Program-made: the position numbers and the translations under genes
Assembly (NCBI GenBank): GCA_002427735.1
Contig: DIYP01000007.1
Span: forward strand, 248,001 to 312,000
DNA length: 64,000 nucleotides
Direction: 5' to 3'
Source of the DNA: Flavobacteriales bacterium UBA6051
GTDB taxonomy: Bacteria > Bacteroidota > Bacteroidia > Flavobacteriales_D > Crocinitomicaceae
Notes under the pieces: generated by a model
The model's database searches: none
What the model was told of the DNA's origin: nothing
What the model saw: the letters and a program-made list of their open reading frames with translations, nothing else
In this document: one piece after another, positions 16,840 to 24,845 of the stretch
Numbering within the stretch: position 1 is the first letter of the stretch
Layout: every line of letters begins with the position of its first letter

Positions 16840-17550
16840 TTAACAAATTATGGATTGCGGCGTTGATTGATTCAGTTTGTATTGCAATTCCATTTCTCCC
16901 TTAGGGCCTTTTTCAACGCGCCAATTCGTCGGTTCTTCTCTTAAGCCAAGTACTAATTCTCTCTCATCTGGTGATGCTTCAGAAAGTGTATTAGCATCCA
17001 TGATAAGCGCATATGCCAATAAATCTTGTTTCGGATAATAAAATGTTCCTTGTTTACCGAGCGAATGCTCTACTTCATATCCGACACTTTTGAACATGGG
17101 AAGTGTTAACTCTGCGCAGATTCCAAACATTGTATTGATCCCAATATGACTTGTTATGGAGAGACCTGCACGTACCAGTACTTTGCTGAGTCCCATTCCG
17201 GCAACCATTCGAGAATTCCATAGTCCGCATAGTTCTCCGGCCCCGCGTGTGACATGGTGGTTTTCGACGAGGGAGTGAATTCCCGGATCCATGTCGCCAA
17301 TGGCATCTTCTACTGGAAGGGGCTGCGTTCCGCCCACTTCATGAACACGGATTCCGCCGACTAAATTTCCATCATAATCCTCTGCTACAATGACATACGA
17401 AGCCGGATTCTTGAACCATTCTTCTTTCGCTGATGTAATTTGTGTAATCCCGTAAAGACGCAATACATCCATATGTGCTTGGACATATTTCTGACAGGTT
17501 TCAGGCTCATCTACTGCTCTAAATGCTCTAATATTAAAATGATTGTTCAT
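16840..17550 (-). CDS. GNAT-fold acyltransferase
   Basis: Predicted N-acyltransferase of 236 residues. Start at ATG 17550 (MNNHFNIRAFR) is preferred; an upstream in-frame ATG at 17565 is possible. Seen: YVIVAEDYDGNLVGGIRVHE (core beta strands), AGELCGLWNSRMVAGMGLSKVLVRAG, which fits the GNAT acyl-CoA-binding motif A, and a final strand near YYPKQDLLAYAL. It overlaps the end of the E1-nitroreductase gene by 17 bases (32 if the upper start is used), implying translational coupling. Acyl donor and acceptor are unknown; it may modify a product of the upstream fusion enzyme. FeeM-like N-acyl amino acid synthases are an alternative comparison, not a firm match. Confidence 0.75.
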   Translation of the reverse strand: MNNHFNIRAFRAVDEPETCQKYVQAHMDVLRLYGITQITSAKEEWFKNPASYVIVAEDYDGNLVGGIRVHEVGGTQPLPVEDAIGDMDPGIHSLVENHHVTRGAGELCGLWNSRMVAGMGLSKVLVRAGLSITSHIGINTMFGICAELTLPMFKSVGYEVEHSLGKQGTFYYPKQDLLAYALIMDANTLSEASPDERELVLGLREEPTNWRVEKGPKGEMELQYKLNQSTPQSIIC

Positions 17551-19876
17551 TTTCTCTGAAATCAAATAATACTTCGTTTAAAGGTTTTCTAAGTGATTTT
17601 ATGTCAGACGTTTCTCCGTGAAAGAAGCGAACCAGAAACAACTCATTAAAGGTTGCATTTAGCCCAAATACTTCTTCATATTTTTTTCGTAGTTGTTGTG
17701 TTTGTTGCTTGAATTCTTGGTCCATTCCGACTCCATTTCCAGAAAGGAGTCTGTGGAAATGGAAGACAATGCTCATCCAAGGATGAACGCAAATACCTAG
17801 TTCAGTCGCCTTAAGCCAACTGCGCTCAAGGCTTCTTCCAACTTTTAAAGCATTTTCAGGTGAATACTCATCGACACAGAATAGCCCGATGGCACTTGTG
17901 CCCTCAAACGACTGCTGCGCAATTTTGGTGAAAGCTCCGCCACCATTCCAAGCCTTCATTTGCTTAACGACCTCATAGTTTCTCGCCATTTTCATGCCTG
18001 TAACCTCTGAAACAGACATTTCAGCAGTTCTAAGATCAATACCGTCTGCAGTAGTTTCCGCTTCCTGTGCAGACCATCGCGCTTCGTGGAGAAAGAAATC
18101 ACGATGTCCTTCTTCATTGAAGAATCTTAATTTGTCCGCCTCTCCGATGAGTTCGCCAGCAGCTTTAATTAATTCTGGCTCTGAGAATAATTTCAGTGTG
18201 ACACCTTCAATACTTTCTGCAGATTCCTGAATCTGATTGGCAATCAATGGTGAAAGTGCAGAATAAGAAGTACGTTTTCTGTTCGTTGCGCGCTGATTAA
18301 TATATGTAGATAAGTTCTTCTTCAATTGAGGTTCTTTACCCAAGTTATTTTCAAAAAATCGAATTGATGCAACTTTATAAGAACCACTTTGACCTGATGC
18401 CGAAGTTGTTACCGTCAAGGAAATACCCTCCGAATCTGCTTGTTGAATCAAGTTTTCAATAGCCGCTCCATAAGATATGTTTGAGCCAAGATTTTCAAAG
18501 TCACCAAAGGACTGTGCAACTTCCGCATCATGAAAAAGAAACAAGGTATCTTTTACATAGGCCCATTTCCAAGGTTGAATGTTTGCGGTAGAGCTTGCTC
18601 TTGTTGCAGCTGTAACCAGTCGATTGAGTTGATCCTGAGGAATGCGAATTTGTCCTTCATGAGGAGACAAGTCTGCCTCAGAAATGAGTGTTTCGATTTG
18701 TTCCCGTGTAATGTCATCTTTGCGAACATACTTTGGTGGAACAAAAGGAGAAAATGCTTTTGAGTCTTCGTTTCGGATCAGATCATCAATGTCCACAAAG
18801 TAGCGACCTGAATCAGTAAACTCGCCAAGGATGATTCTTCTGTACACATTGGCGGCAACAGCTCCTCCCAGCGTAACATCCGCGGCTAGTTGAGGCCAGG
18901 TAGTTAGCGTTTGTTCGATCTCTAGCATGGATGCGCGAAGCTTATTAGAGATGGTTTGCTCTCCAAGCATCGGCATGATATATGGAATTTTTTGCTCGTT
19001 CGTCAAGCCTTTCAACTTTGAAGAATCCAGGTGACCAATCAATCCATGAAGTAGAGGGCGATCTGGTTCTAAATCAAAACGTTCGATATCCATTGTACCA
19101 CGATCATTCATGTCCATAATGACAGGAATGCCAAGCGCTTTGGCCTTTTCCCGGAGTAGAATTTTGATATCAAGTCCGTCACATTCATCAACGAGTGCAT
19201 TGAGTTTTCCATTACCAGTGAAAAACGTATCGATATTATCCTCTGTAAGTCCATCGTGGAAACAAGTAACCTTTACAAATGGATCTATTTGAGCTATTTC
19301 TCGCGCTAACGAGACCGTCTTCTTAACTCCTAAATCAGGTAATCCGGCTCTAATACGATTATAGTTGCTCAATTCAAGGACATCAAAGTCGGCAATACGA
19401 ATCTCTCCGTAACTATGTTCCATTGTCATTGTCACAGAAATAGTTCTTCCAACTGAAAGTCCAACAACACCAACGATCTGCTTACTTAAGAATTCACTTT
19501 CTTCGCGTGTTATCTTGTGCTGATTTCGATTCGTTTTTACTTCGTAAAACTCATCCTTGTCGAGAATATGAACAAGTGTGTTATTCCATGCGTAATATAC
19601 CCATACACCGTATTTCTCTCGAGAACAGTTTCCAAGGTGTTCAATAATCATCATTTCGATTTGTTGATCACTAAACTTCTCTTTCGGGTGACGGAGTTTT
19701 ATTAACTCAATTAATTGAGAATCAATCGCATCGATTACCGTTATTTCAGGGTGTTTAACCAGCAAGTCATCAAGTGCGGAAGAGTCTTTCGCATCAGAGA
19801 GTCGAAAAAGGAGAGGGTCGACCAAGTATTCCTTCTTTGCGGAAGCTCTGGCCAAATTTTCTAGCTTGTTCTTCAT
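17534..19876 (-). CDS. E1/ThiF-like adenylation domain fused to a nitroreductase domain (Rv1355c-like)
   Basis: Predicted fusion enzyme of 780 residues. Start ATG 19876 is chosen because an in-frame TTG at 19915 falls inside a promoter -7 match. Seen: a helical N-terminal region (1-125); an E1/ThiF Rossmann domain (about 133-345) with VGVVGLSVGRT, the motif DFDVLELSNYNRIR (Asp-x-Asp...Ser-Asn-x-Asn-Arg), Lys185-Lys186 after DLGV, and the Asp-rich DECDGLDIK; a linker; and an FMN nitroreductase-like domain (about 412-770) starting LNRLVTAATRASSTANIQPW. The catalytic cysteine of ubiquitin E1s is not evident. The layout resembles mycobacterial Rv1355c, whose function is unknown. Coupled to the GNAT gene downstream. 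Substrate unknown; adenylation followed by flavin reduction is a hypothesis. Confidence 0.82.
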   Translation of the reverse strand: MKNKLENLARASAKKEYLVDPLLFRLSDAKDSSALDDLLVKHPEITVIDAIDSQLIELIKLRHPKEKFSDQQIEMMIIEHLGNCSREKYGVWVYYAWNNTLVHILDKDEFYEVKTNRNQHKITREESEFLSKQIVGVVGLSVGRTISVTMTMEHSYGEIRIADFDVLELSNYNRIRAGLPDLGVKKTVSLAREIAQIDPFVKVTCFHDGLTEDNIDTFFTGNGKLNALVDECDGLDIKILLREKAKALGIPVIMDMNDRGTMDIERFDLEPDRPLLHGLIGHLDSSKLKGLTNEQKIPYIMPMLGEQTISNKLRASMLEIEQTLTTWPQLAADVTLGGAVAANVYRRIILGEFTDSGRYFVDIDDLIRNEDSKAFSPFVPPKYVRKDDITREQIETLISEADLSPHEGQIRIPQDQLNRLVTAATRASSTANIQPWKWAYVKDTLFLFHDAEVAQSFGDFENLGSNISYGAAIENLIQQADSEGISLTVTTSASGQSGSYKVASIRFFENNLGKEPQLKKNLSTYINQRATNRKRTSYSALSPLIANQIQESAESIEGVTLKLFSEPELIKAAGELIGEADKLRFFNEEGHRDFFLHEARWSAQEAETTADGIDLRTAEMSVSEVTGMKMARNYEVVKQMKAWNGGGAFTKIAQQSFEGTSAIGLFCVDEYSPENALKVGRSLERSWLKATELGICVHPWMSIVFHFHRLLSGNGVGMDQEFKQQTQQLRKKYEEVFGLNATFNELFLVRFFHGETSDIKSLRKPLNEVLFDFRENEQSF

Positions 19877-19912
19877 AACTAGGAGATTAGTTGGAGAGTA
19901 ACTTGCAGCCTG

Positions 19913-19920
19913 CAAATTTA
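19913..19920 (-). promoter_or_regulatory. Candidate -7 element for the E1-GNAT-kinase-REC operon
   Basis: TAAATTTG on the minus strand matches TAnnTTTG. A TTG-containing TTTTG lies about 15 bases upstream (19936-19940), slightly closer than the usual 17-23. Start of transcription near 19908 supports ATG 19876 as the first codon. Confidence 0.4.
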
Positions 19921-20162
19921 AGCATATGTTAAATACAAAAAAAGTGAGTGTTTTTGATTGAAAACAAGACCAGGTATTTTCTGCAATTTTTTTGAGTATT
20001 AATACTTAAATTAATACGTATATTTAACTGAGTGTTTTATCAGATAGGACGGGGAATGCGTGAGGTTTAAGCTAAGAAGTAGTAGTTTTCAAACACGTTA
20101 ATCTTAGGTGAATCATCGTCTTTTTGGTATTTTAGGATTCAAAGAATGAATGAATTTTTGTT

Positions 20163-20627
20163 ATGTCTGAAGAAAAAATAAGAGTGCTCTATGTAGATGA
20201 TGAACGTCATAACCTGACTTCTTTTAAAGCTACCTTTCGCAGAGAATTTGATGTCTTCATTGCTGAAAGTGCAGAAGAGGGGGTTAAAGTGCTCGATGAA
20301 AACTTAATTCATGTAGTGCTATCTGATCAGCGCATGCCTGAGGTTACTGGTGTTGAATTCTTCAGAAGTATCAAAGAGAAGCATGAAGAGGCTATTCGTA
20401 TTCTCATAACTGGCTACTCAGACATAGAGGCAGTTATTGGGGCAATTAATGACGGCCAGATATATCGTTATATCGCAAAACCTTGGGACACGAACGATCT
20501 TTTGTTGGTTATTCGACAGGCATATGAAGTTTATGCGTTGCGAAAAGAGAATCTCCGATTAATGGAAGAATTAAAAAAAGCGAATAAACAGTTAGAATTT
20601 ATTGCTCGACAAAATTTATTATCATGA
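20163..20627 (+). CDS. Stand-alone response regulator (REC plus short coiled coil)
   Basis: Receiver-domain protein of 154 residues. Seen: Asp12-Asp13 in YVDDER, phospho-acceptor Asp55 in VLSDQRMP, Thr83 in LITGYSD and Lys106 in YIAKPW, followed by a helical coiled-coil tail (about 125-150: RKENLRLMEELKKANKQLEF). No output domain. It is divergent from the E1-GNAT-kinase operon and its receiver is strikingly like that of the REC-PAS protein at 13917-14633 (shared DDE-xxNL-xxFxAxFRR-(D/E)-(Y/F)-(E/D)-V pattern), so both are likely served by the same kinase. It may be a phosphate sink, or act by dimerising through its tail. Confidence 0.92.
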   Translation: MSEEKIRVLYVDDERHNLTSFKATFRREFDVFIAESAEEGVKVLDENLIHVVLSDQRMPEVTGVEFFRSIKEKHEEAIRILITGYSDIEAVIGAINDGQIYRYIAKPWDTNDLLLVIRQAYEVYALRKENLRLMEELKKANKQLEFIARQNLLS

Positions 20628-20644
20628 TTTCTTACCAAGTACAA

Positions 20645-20681
20645 TAAAAAAAGCCCTGATCAATTGTCAGGGCTTTTCTTT
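20645..20681. terminator. Terminator between the response regulator and GAPDH genes
   Basis: Stem AAGCCCTGA (20651-20659) / TCAGGGCTT (20667-20675) with a 7-base loop, flanked by an A run on the left and T-rich sequence on the right. It can serve the plus-strand regulator and the convergent GAPDH gene. Confidence 0.85.
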
Positions 20682-20696
20682 ATTTAAGATTATCGA

Positions 20697-22148
20697 TTAA
20701 TAATAAATCGCTCTTCTCACTTTGGTGATGTACTTGGCCATACGGATAACTTGTTTCGTATATCCATATTCATTATCGTACCAAGCATAAATTACTGCAT
20801 TCTTTCCATCCTTGGAAACAATTGTAGCATTTGAGTCAAACACAGAACAACACGTATTTCCAATAATGTCATTGGAAACCATTTCAGGATCAGTTGCATA
20901 ATAAATTTGATTGACTAATGCACCGTTAAGCGCAGCGTCTTTGATAGCTGTATTAAGCTCCTCTAATGTTGTTTCTTTTCCTAATTCAAGATTCAGAATA
21001 GCCAAAGAACCATTTGGAGTAGGGACACGAACAGCATTGGCCGTAAGTTTGTCTTTCAAATCTGGAATTACCTTCGTAACGGCGTTTCCAGCACCTGTTG
21101 ACGTAATTACCATATTGATAGCAGCAGATCTACCACGACGTGGCTTCTTGTGCATATTGTCCAAAAGGTTTTGATCATTTGTGTAAGCATGAACTGTTTC
21201 AATATGTCCTTTGACTACACCAAATTGATCATTTACAACTTTCAAAACAGGTGAGATGGCATTTGTCGTACATGATGCTGCCGAATAGATGCGTTCTTCC
21301 TCGAGATTCAACGTATCTTGATTGATTCCGTAAACAATATTTGGAATTTCTTTTCCTGGAGCAGTCAAAAGAACACGTGAAGTCCCCTTTGATTGTAGGT
21401 GTCTTGAAAGTGCTTCACGATTTGTGAATACTCCTGTATTATCAATTACGAGTGCATTGTTAATGCCATGAGCCGTGTAATCAATATCTTCTGGATTATT
21501 TGCCGCGATCATTTTCACAATTTGTCCATTGATGATCAAGGCCATTTTATCTTTGTCTACAGCAACTGTTCCGTCGAAAGCGCCGTGTACTGAGTCATTT
21601 TTCAGCAATGCCGCTCTTTTCTCTAATTCTGCTTCAGAAAGTCTGCGCGTTACAATTGCTCTTAAACGAAGTTGTTGTCCTTTACCAGCTTGTTTGATTA
21701 ATTCTCTTGCTGCCAATCGCCCGATACGACCGAAACCATACAAAACAACGTCTCTTGGCTCAAAAGGAACAGCATTAGAAGATTCGAATCCAGCCAACTT
21801 GTCTTTAAGAAAATCTGCTTTTGAAGCATAGTTATCTTGTTCACCCAACCACTCACTTGAAAGCTTTCCGATGTCAAGTTTAGCTGGAGCAAGATCCATT
21901 TTAAGGATTTCTGCAGCAAGTTCAGCGCTTGTAAAGATATCCACTGGTTTATTTACCACTCGTTTAGAGTACACGTGTAGTTTTAGCACTTCTGCTACAG
22001 TGACATCTGTTAGGTGGTTTCGGAAGAATACAAGCTCAATGCCTTTGTCATAGAGTAGTTCTCCAACCATGCTGGAAAGTTTAACGGCCGCTCTTTCTTG
22101 TTCAATGTGCGACTTTAGTTCTTTTTCGTAATCAATTGCTGTTTCCAT
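20697..22148 (-). CDS. gap: Glyceraldehyde-3-phosphate dehydrogenase, long form
   Basis: Glycolytic/gluconeogenic NAD(P)-dependent dehydrogenase of 483 residues. The GAPDH core occupies about residues 125-483: Rossmann start VVLYGFGRIGRLA, the catalytic motif SAASCTTNAISPV with the nucleophilic Cys, HAYTNDQNLLD, RRGRSAAINM and WYDNEYGYTKQV. The first ~120 residues are an extension absent from the common ~335-residue enzyme; such long forms are known in Bacteroidota and some other phyla. The extension may regulate activity or cofactor use, which is inference. Neighbouring rpoD is on the same strand but separated by a terminator and a gap. Confidence 0.93.
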   Translation of the reverse strand: METAIDYEKELKSHIEQERAAVKLSSMVGELLYDKGIELVFFRNHLTDVTVAEVLKLHVYSKRVVNKPVDIFTSAELAAEILKMDLAPAKLDIGKLSSEWLGEQDNYASKADFLKDKLAGFESSNAVPFEPRDVVLYGFGRIGRLAARELIKQAGKGQQLRLRAIVTRRLSEAELEKRAALLKNDSVHGAFDGTVAVDKDKMALIINGQIVKMIAANNPEDIDYTAHGINNALVIDNTGVFTNREALSRHLQSKGTSRVLLTAPGKEIPNIVYGINQDTLNLEEERIYSAASCTTNAISPVLKVVNDQFGVVKGHIETVHAYTNDQNLLDNMHKKPRRGRSAAINMVITSTGAGNAVTKVIPDLKDKLTANAVRVPTPNGSLAILNLELGKETTLEELNTAIKDAALNGALVNQIYYATDPEMVSNDIIGNTCCSVFDSNATIVSKDGKNAVIYAWYDNEYGYTKQVIRMAKYITKVRRAIYY

Positions 22149-22186
22149 TTTTGATTAAAATCTTGATATTAAATCATTTATAAAAT

Positions 22187-22222
22187 AAAAAAGCTGCCCA
22201 CGTCGGAGGGCAGCTTTTCTTT
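22187..22222 (-). terminator. Terminator of the rpoD gene
   Basis: Eleven-bp stem (22189-22199 paired with 22208-22218, core AAGCTGCCC/GGGCAGCTT) with an 8-base loop, followed on the minus strand by a T-rich run. It lies directly after the rpoD stop codon. Confidence 0.88.
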
Positions 22223-22223
22223 G

Positions 22224-23090
22224 TTAGCCTAAATAAGCTTTCAAAAGTTTGTTTCTCGAGGTATGTCGGAGTCGGCGAATTGCCTTTTCTTTAATCTGTC
22301 TCACACGCTCACGTGTCAGATTAAATTTCGCTCCGATCTCTTCTAACGTTAGACCATGGTTCATACCGATGCCAAAAAACAGTCGGATGATTTCACGTTC
22401 TTTATCCGTTAAAGTGCTTAGCGATCGCTCAATTTCTTTCTGTAAAGATTCTGCCATCAACGAATGATCGGCTTTCGGAGAATCACTATTGGCCATAACA
22501 TCCATCAATGTTCCTCCATCCTCGGAAGTGGATAGGGGAGCGTCCATAGAAACGTGACGACCGGACACATTTAAACTCTCTTTGATTTTGTCTTCAGGAA
22601 CTTCTAATGCTTCCGCCAACTCTTCAGCTGATGGAGGACGTTCAAATTCCTGCTCAAGGCGTGAAAACGCCTTATTGATTTTATTCAATGATCCTACCTG
22701 ATTCAATGGAAGACGAACAATACGTGCTTGCTCAGCCAAAGCTTGCAAGATCGACTGACGAATCCACCAAACTGCGTACGAAATGAATTTGAATCCACGT
22801 GTTTCATCAAATTTTTGCGCCGCTTTGATAAGACCTAAATTTCCTTCATTAATAAGGTCAGGTAAAGTCAACCCCTGATTTTGATATTGCTTAGCAACAG
22901 ATACTACGAAACGAAGATTGGCTCTCGTAAGTTTTTCAAGGGCTCTCTGGTCTCCTTGCTTGATTTTTCTCGCCAATTCTACTTCTTCCTCCGCGGTGAT
23001 CAACTCTTCTTTACCAATGTCTTGCAAGTACTTGTCTAACGACTGGCTCTCACGATTGGTAATCGACTTTGTAATTTTAAGTTGTCTCAT
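22224..23090 (-). CDS. rpoD: Primary RNA polymerase sigma factor RpoD (short Bacteroidetes type)
   Basis: Housekeeping sigma-70 factor of 288 residues. It lacks region 1.1 and the non-conserved insert, as in other Bacteroidota, and begins with MRQLKITKSITNRESQSL, typical of that clade. Seen: region 1.2 (DKYLQDIGKEELITAEEEVE), region 2 with NLRFVVSVAKQYQNQGL and the -10-reading helix YAVWWIRQSI, region 3, and region 4 helix-turn-helix LTLEEIGAKFNLTRERVRQI. It is consistent with the TAnnTTTG promoters seen throughout the window. It has its own promoter (23138-23170) and terminator (22187-22222), so it is monocistronic. Confidence 0.97.
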   Translation of the reverse strand: MRQLKITKSITNRESQSLDKYLQDIGKEELITAEEEVELARKIKQGDQRALEKLTRANLRFVVSVAKQYQNQGLTLPDLINEGNLGLIKAAQKFDETRGFKFISYAVWWIRQSILQALAEQARIVRLPLNQVGSLNKINKAFSRLEQEFERPPSAEELAEALEVPEDKIKESLNVSGRHVSMDAPLSTSEDGGTLMDVMANSDSPKADHSLMAESLQKEIERSLSTLTDKEREIIRLFFGIGMNHGLTLEEIGAKFNLTRERVRQIKEKAIRRLRHTSRNKLLKAYLG

Positions 23091-23137
23091 ACTCTTCTGG
23101 TCCCTTCTATTTTAAATTTTCCCGCTAAAAGCGAAGG

Positions 23138-23170
23138 CAAAGATACAACGAAAAGATAATGTTTTCCAAA
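23138..23170 (-). promoter_or_regulatory. Promoter of rpoD
   Basis: On the minus strand TTTG (23167-23170), a 21-base spacer and TATCTTTG (23138-23145) fit the Bacteroidetes -33/-7 consensus well. Transcription would begin near 23133, giving a leader of about 40 bases. Confidence 0.62.
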
Positions 23171-23229
23171 AATTTAGATCACAATTTTCTAACATTCGCG
23201 ACGTCAAAAACCGTGCCTAATGAATTGGT

Positions 23230-24708
23230 TTATAGACCAAATCCAACATAGTCTTTTCTTCCACTTTCGGTAAGTATCTCCAATAATACGCCTTTGTTGC
23301 GGCTGTTTAACTTAGCTGTGAGTTGTTCAACACTTGTTACGGACTCGTTGTTGATTTTGGTAATGACCATTCCTTCTGTCAATCCAAGAGATTTAAGCTT
23401 CCCTGCGCTCAACGATTTTATTTTTACACCGCTTGAAATATTCAACTCCTCTTTTTCTTTACTCGTTAGCGCTCTAAATGTTGCACCCAAGGCTGCATTT
23501 TTTTGCACTTCTTCTTTCGTTACGAGTTTTGTCTCTCCATCACGATTTCTTAAAACGATTTCTTTGACAGCTTCATAACCTTTATCATTTCGAATGGTTA
23601 CAGCGACCTTGTCTCCAGGTCGACGTTTTCCAACTTCTTCTTGCAATGCTGCCACAGAGTTAACTTCTTTGTTTCCAACTTTCAGTATTACGTCTCCTTC
23701 CTTCACACCAGCTTTTTTGGCTCCACCTTCATCAGTAATCCCTGAAACGAATACTCCTTTAGTGTCCGGAAGTTCTTTTTCTTCTTTTAGTTCTTGTGTT
23801 ACTTCAGCAATGGAAACACCTAAGAAACCACGCTGTACTATTCCATAATCAATGAGGTCGCCTGTAACTTTCTTTACAAGATTCACTGGTACTGCAAATG
23901 AATAGCCAGAATAACTTCCAGTTCTTGAAGCAATGGCTGTGTTAATTCCTACCAACTCTCCACGTGTATTTACCAATGCACCACCGCTATTTCCTGGATT
24001 CACCGCGGCATCTGTCTGAATAAATGATTCAATTGGGAATACATCTGCTCTTGAGCGATCCGAAAGTAAATTGATATTTCGCGCTTTTGCAGAAACAATA
24101 CCCGCCGTTACGGTAGATGTCAAATTGAACGGATTTCCAACGGCCAATACCCATTCTCCAATATTAATATTGTCACTGTTTCCTATCGGAATGGCTTGAA
24201 GTCCGCTTTCTTTGATCTTAATCACGGCGATATCCGTTGAAGGATCGGTTCCAATGATTTCCGCCGAGTACTTGCGATTGTCATTTAATGTCACTTCAAT
24301 CTCACTAGCATCTTCTATCACGTGATTGTTCGTTACAATATATCCGTCTGCTGAAATAATTACACCAGAACCAGAGCCTGATCCATATTGTTTGAATTCA
24401 CGTCCTCCAGCTCCCGGTCCGTAAAAGAATTCTGAAAAAATATCGCGTTGAAATGATGTCGTTACAACTTGAGTAGTGACGTGTACGACAGAGTTAACGC
24501 TATTCTGGGACGCTGCCACAAAATCTTCACCTGCTAGTCCCGAGAACTCATTGAATCCGGTAAATTGAGCATATTCGTTAGAAGAGCTTCCTGAAACTGT
24601 ATCAACATTAGAAGAAGATACAGGTGCGTCGGAAAACATCATAAAAACAGCCAATGGAAGAATTCCTCCCAGAAGACCAATTCCAAAAATTTTCATGTTG
24701 CCTTTCAT
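23230..24708 (-). CDS. Periplasmic serine protease HtrA/DegP type with two PDZ domains
   Basis: Do/DegP-family protease and chaperone of 492 residues that degrades misfolded periplasmic proteins. Seen: an N-terminal signal or anchor helix (5-25), a trypsin-like domain with His129 (TNNHVIED), Asp159 (PSTDIAVIKI) and Ser241 (NPGNSGGALV), PDZ1 (about 290-380: RGFLGVSIAEV...AGVKEGDVILKV) and PDZ2 (about 400-485, with LGLTEGMVITKINNESV). All three catalytic residues are intact. Single gene on the minus strand, divergent from dapF. Expression would be expected under envelope stress, but I see no specific operator. Confidence 0.95.
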   Translation of the reverse strand: MKGNMKIFGIGLLGGILPLAVFMMFSDAPVSSSNVDTVSGSSSNEYAQFTGFNEFSGLAGEDFVAASQNSVNSVVHVTTQVVTTSFQRDIFSEFFYGPGAGGREFKQYGSGSGSGVIISADGYIVTNNHVIEDASEIEVTLNDNRKYSAEIIGTDPSTDIAVIKIKESGLQAIPIGNSDNINIGEWVLAVGNPFNLTSTVTAGIVSAKARNINLLSDRSRADVFPIESFIQTDAAVNPGNSGGALVNTRGELVGINTAIASRTGSYSGYSFAVPVNLVKKVTGDLIDYGIVQRGFLGVSIAEVTQELKEEKELPDTKGVFVSGITDEGGAKKAGVKEGDVILKVGNKEVNSVAALQEEVGKRRPGDKVAVTIRNDKGYEAVKEIVLRNRDGETKLVTKEEVQKNAALGATFRALTSKEKEELNISSGVKIKSLSAGKLKSLGLTEGMVITKINNESVTSVEQLTAKLNSRNKGVLLEILTESGRKDYVGFGL

Positions 24709-24809
24709 ATTTTTCTGATTTAATTTCTTTCGTTTCTAACAATAATAACACCAAACGTCTAAAATGTAATATGCATGTCATGTTAAAGAATGTTAAGGGA
24801 TGAATAGTG

Positions 24810-24840
24810 TTGCTTATTGGTGTTGATAGACGTATTTTTG
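24810..24840 (+). promoter_or_regulatory. Promoter of the dapF operon
   Basis: TTG (24810-24812), a 20-base spacer and TATTTTTG (24833-24840) fit the Bacteroidetes consensus. The GTG start at 24846 follows after five bases, so the mRNA is probably leaderless. Confidence 0.58.
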
Positions 24841-24845
24841 CACTT

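Noticed and set aside
24807..24845. Upstream GTG as dapF start
   Set aside because: It lies before the -7 element; the family N-terminus begins at GTG 24846.
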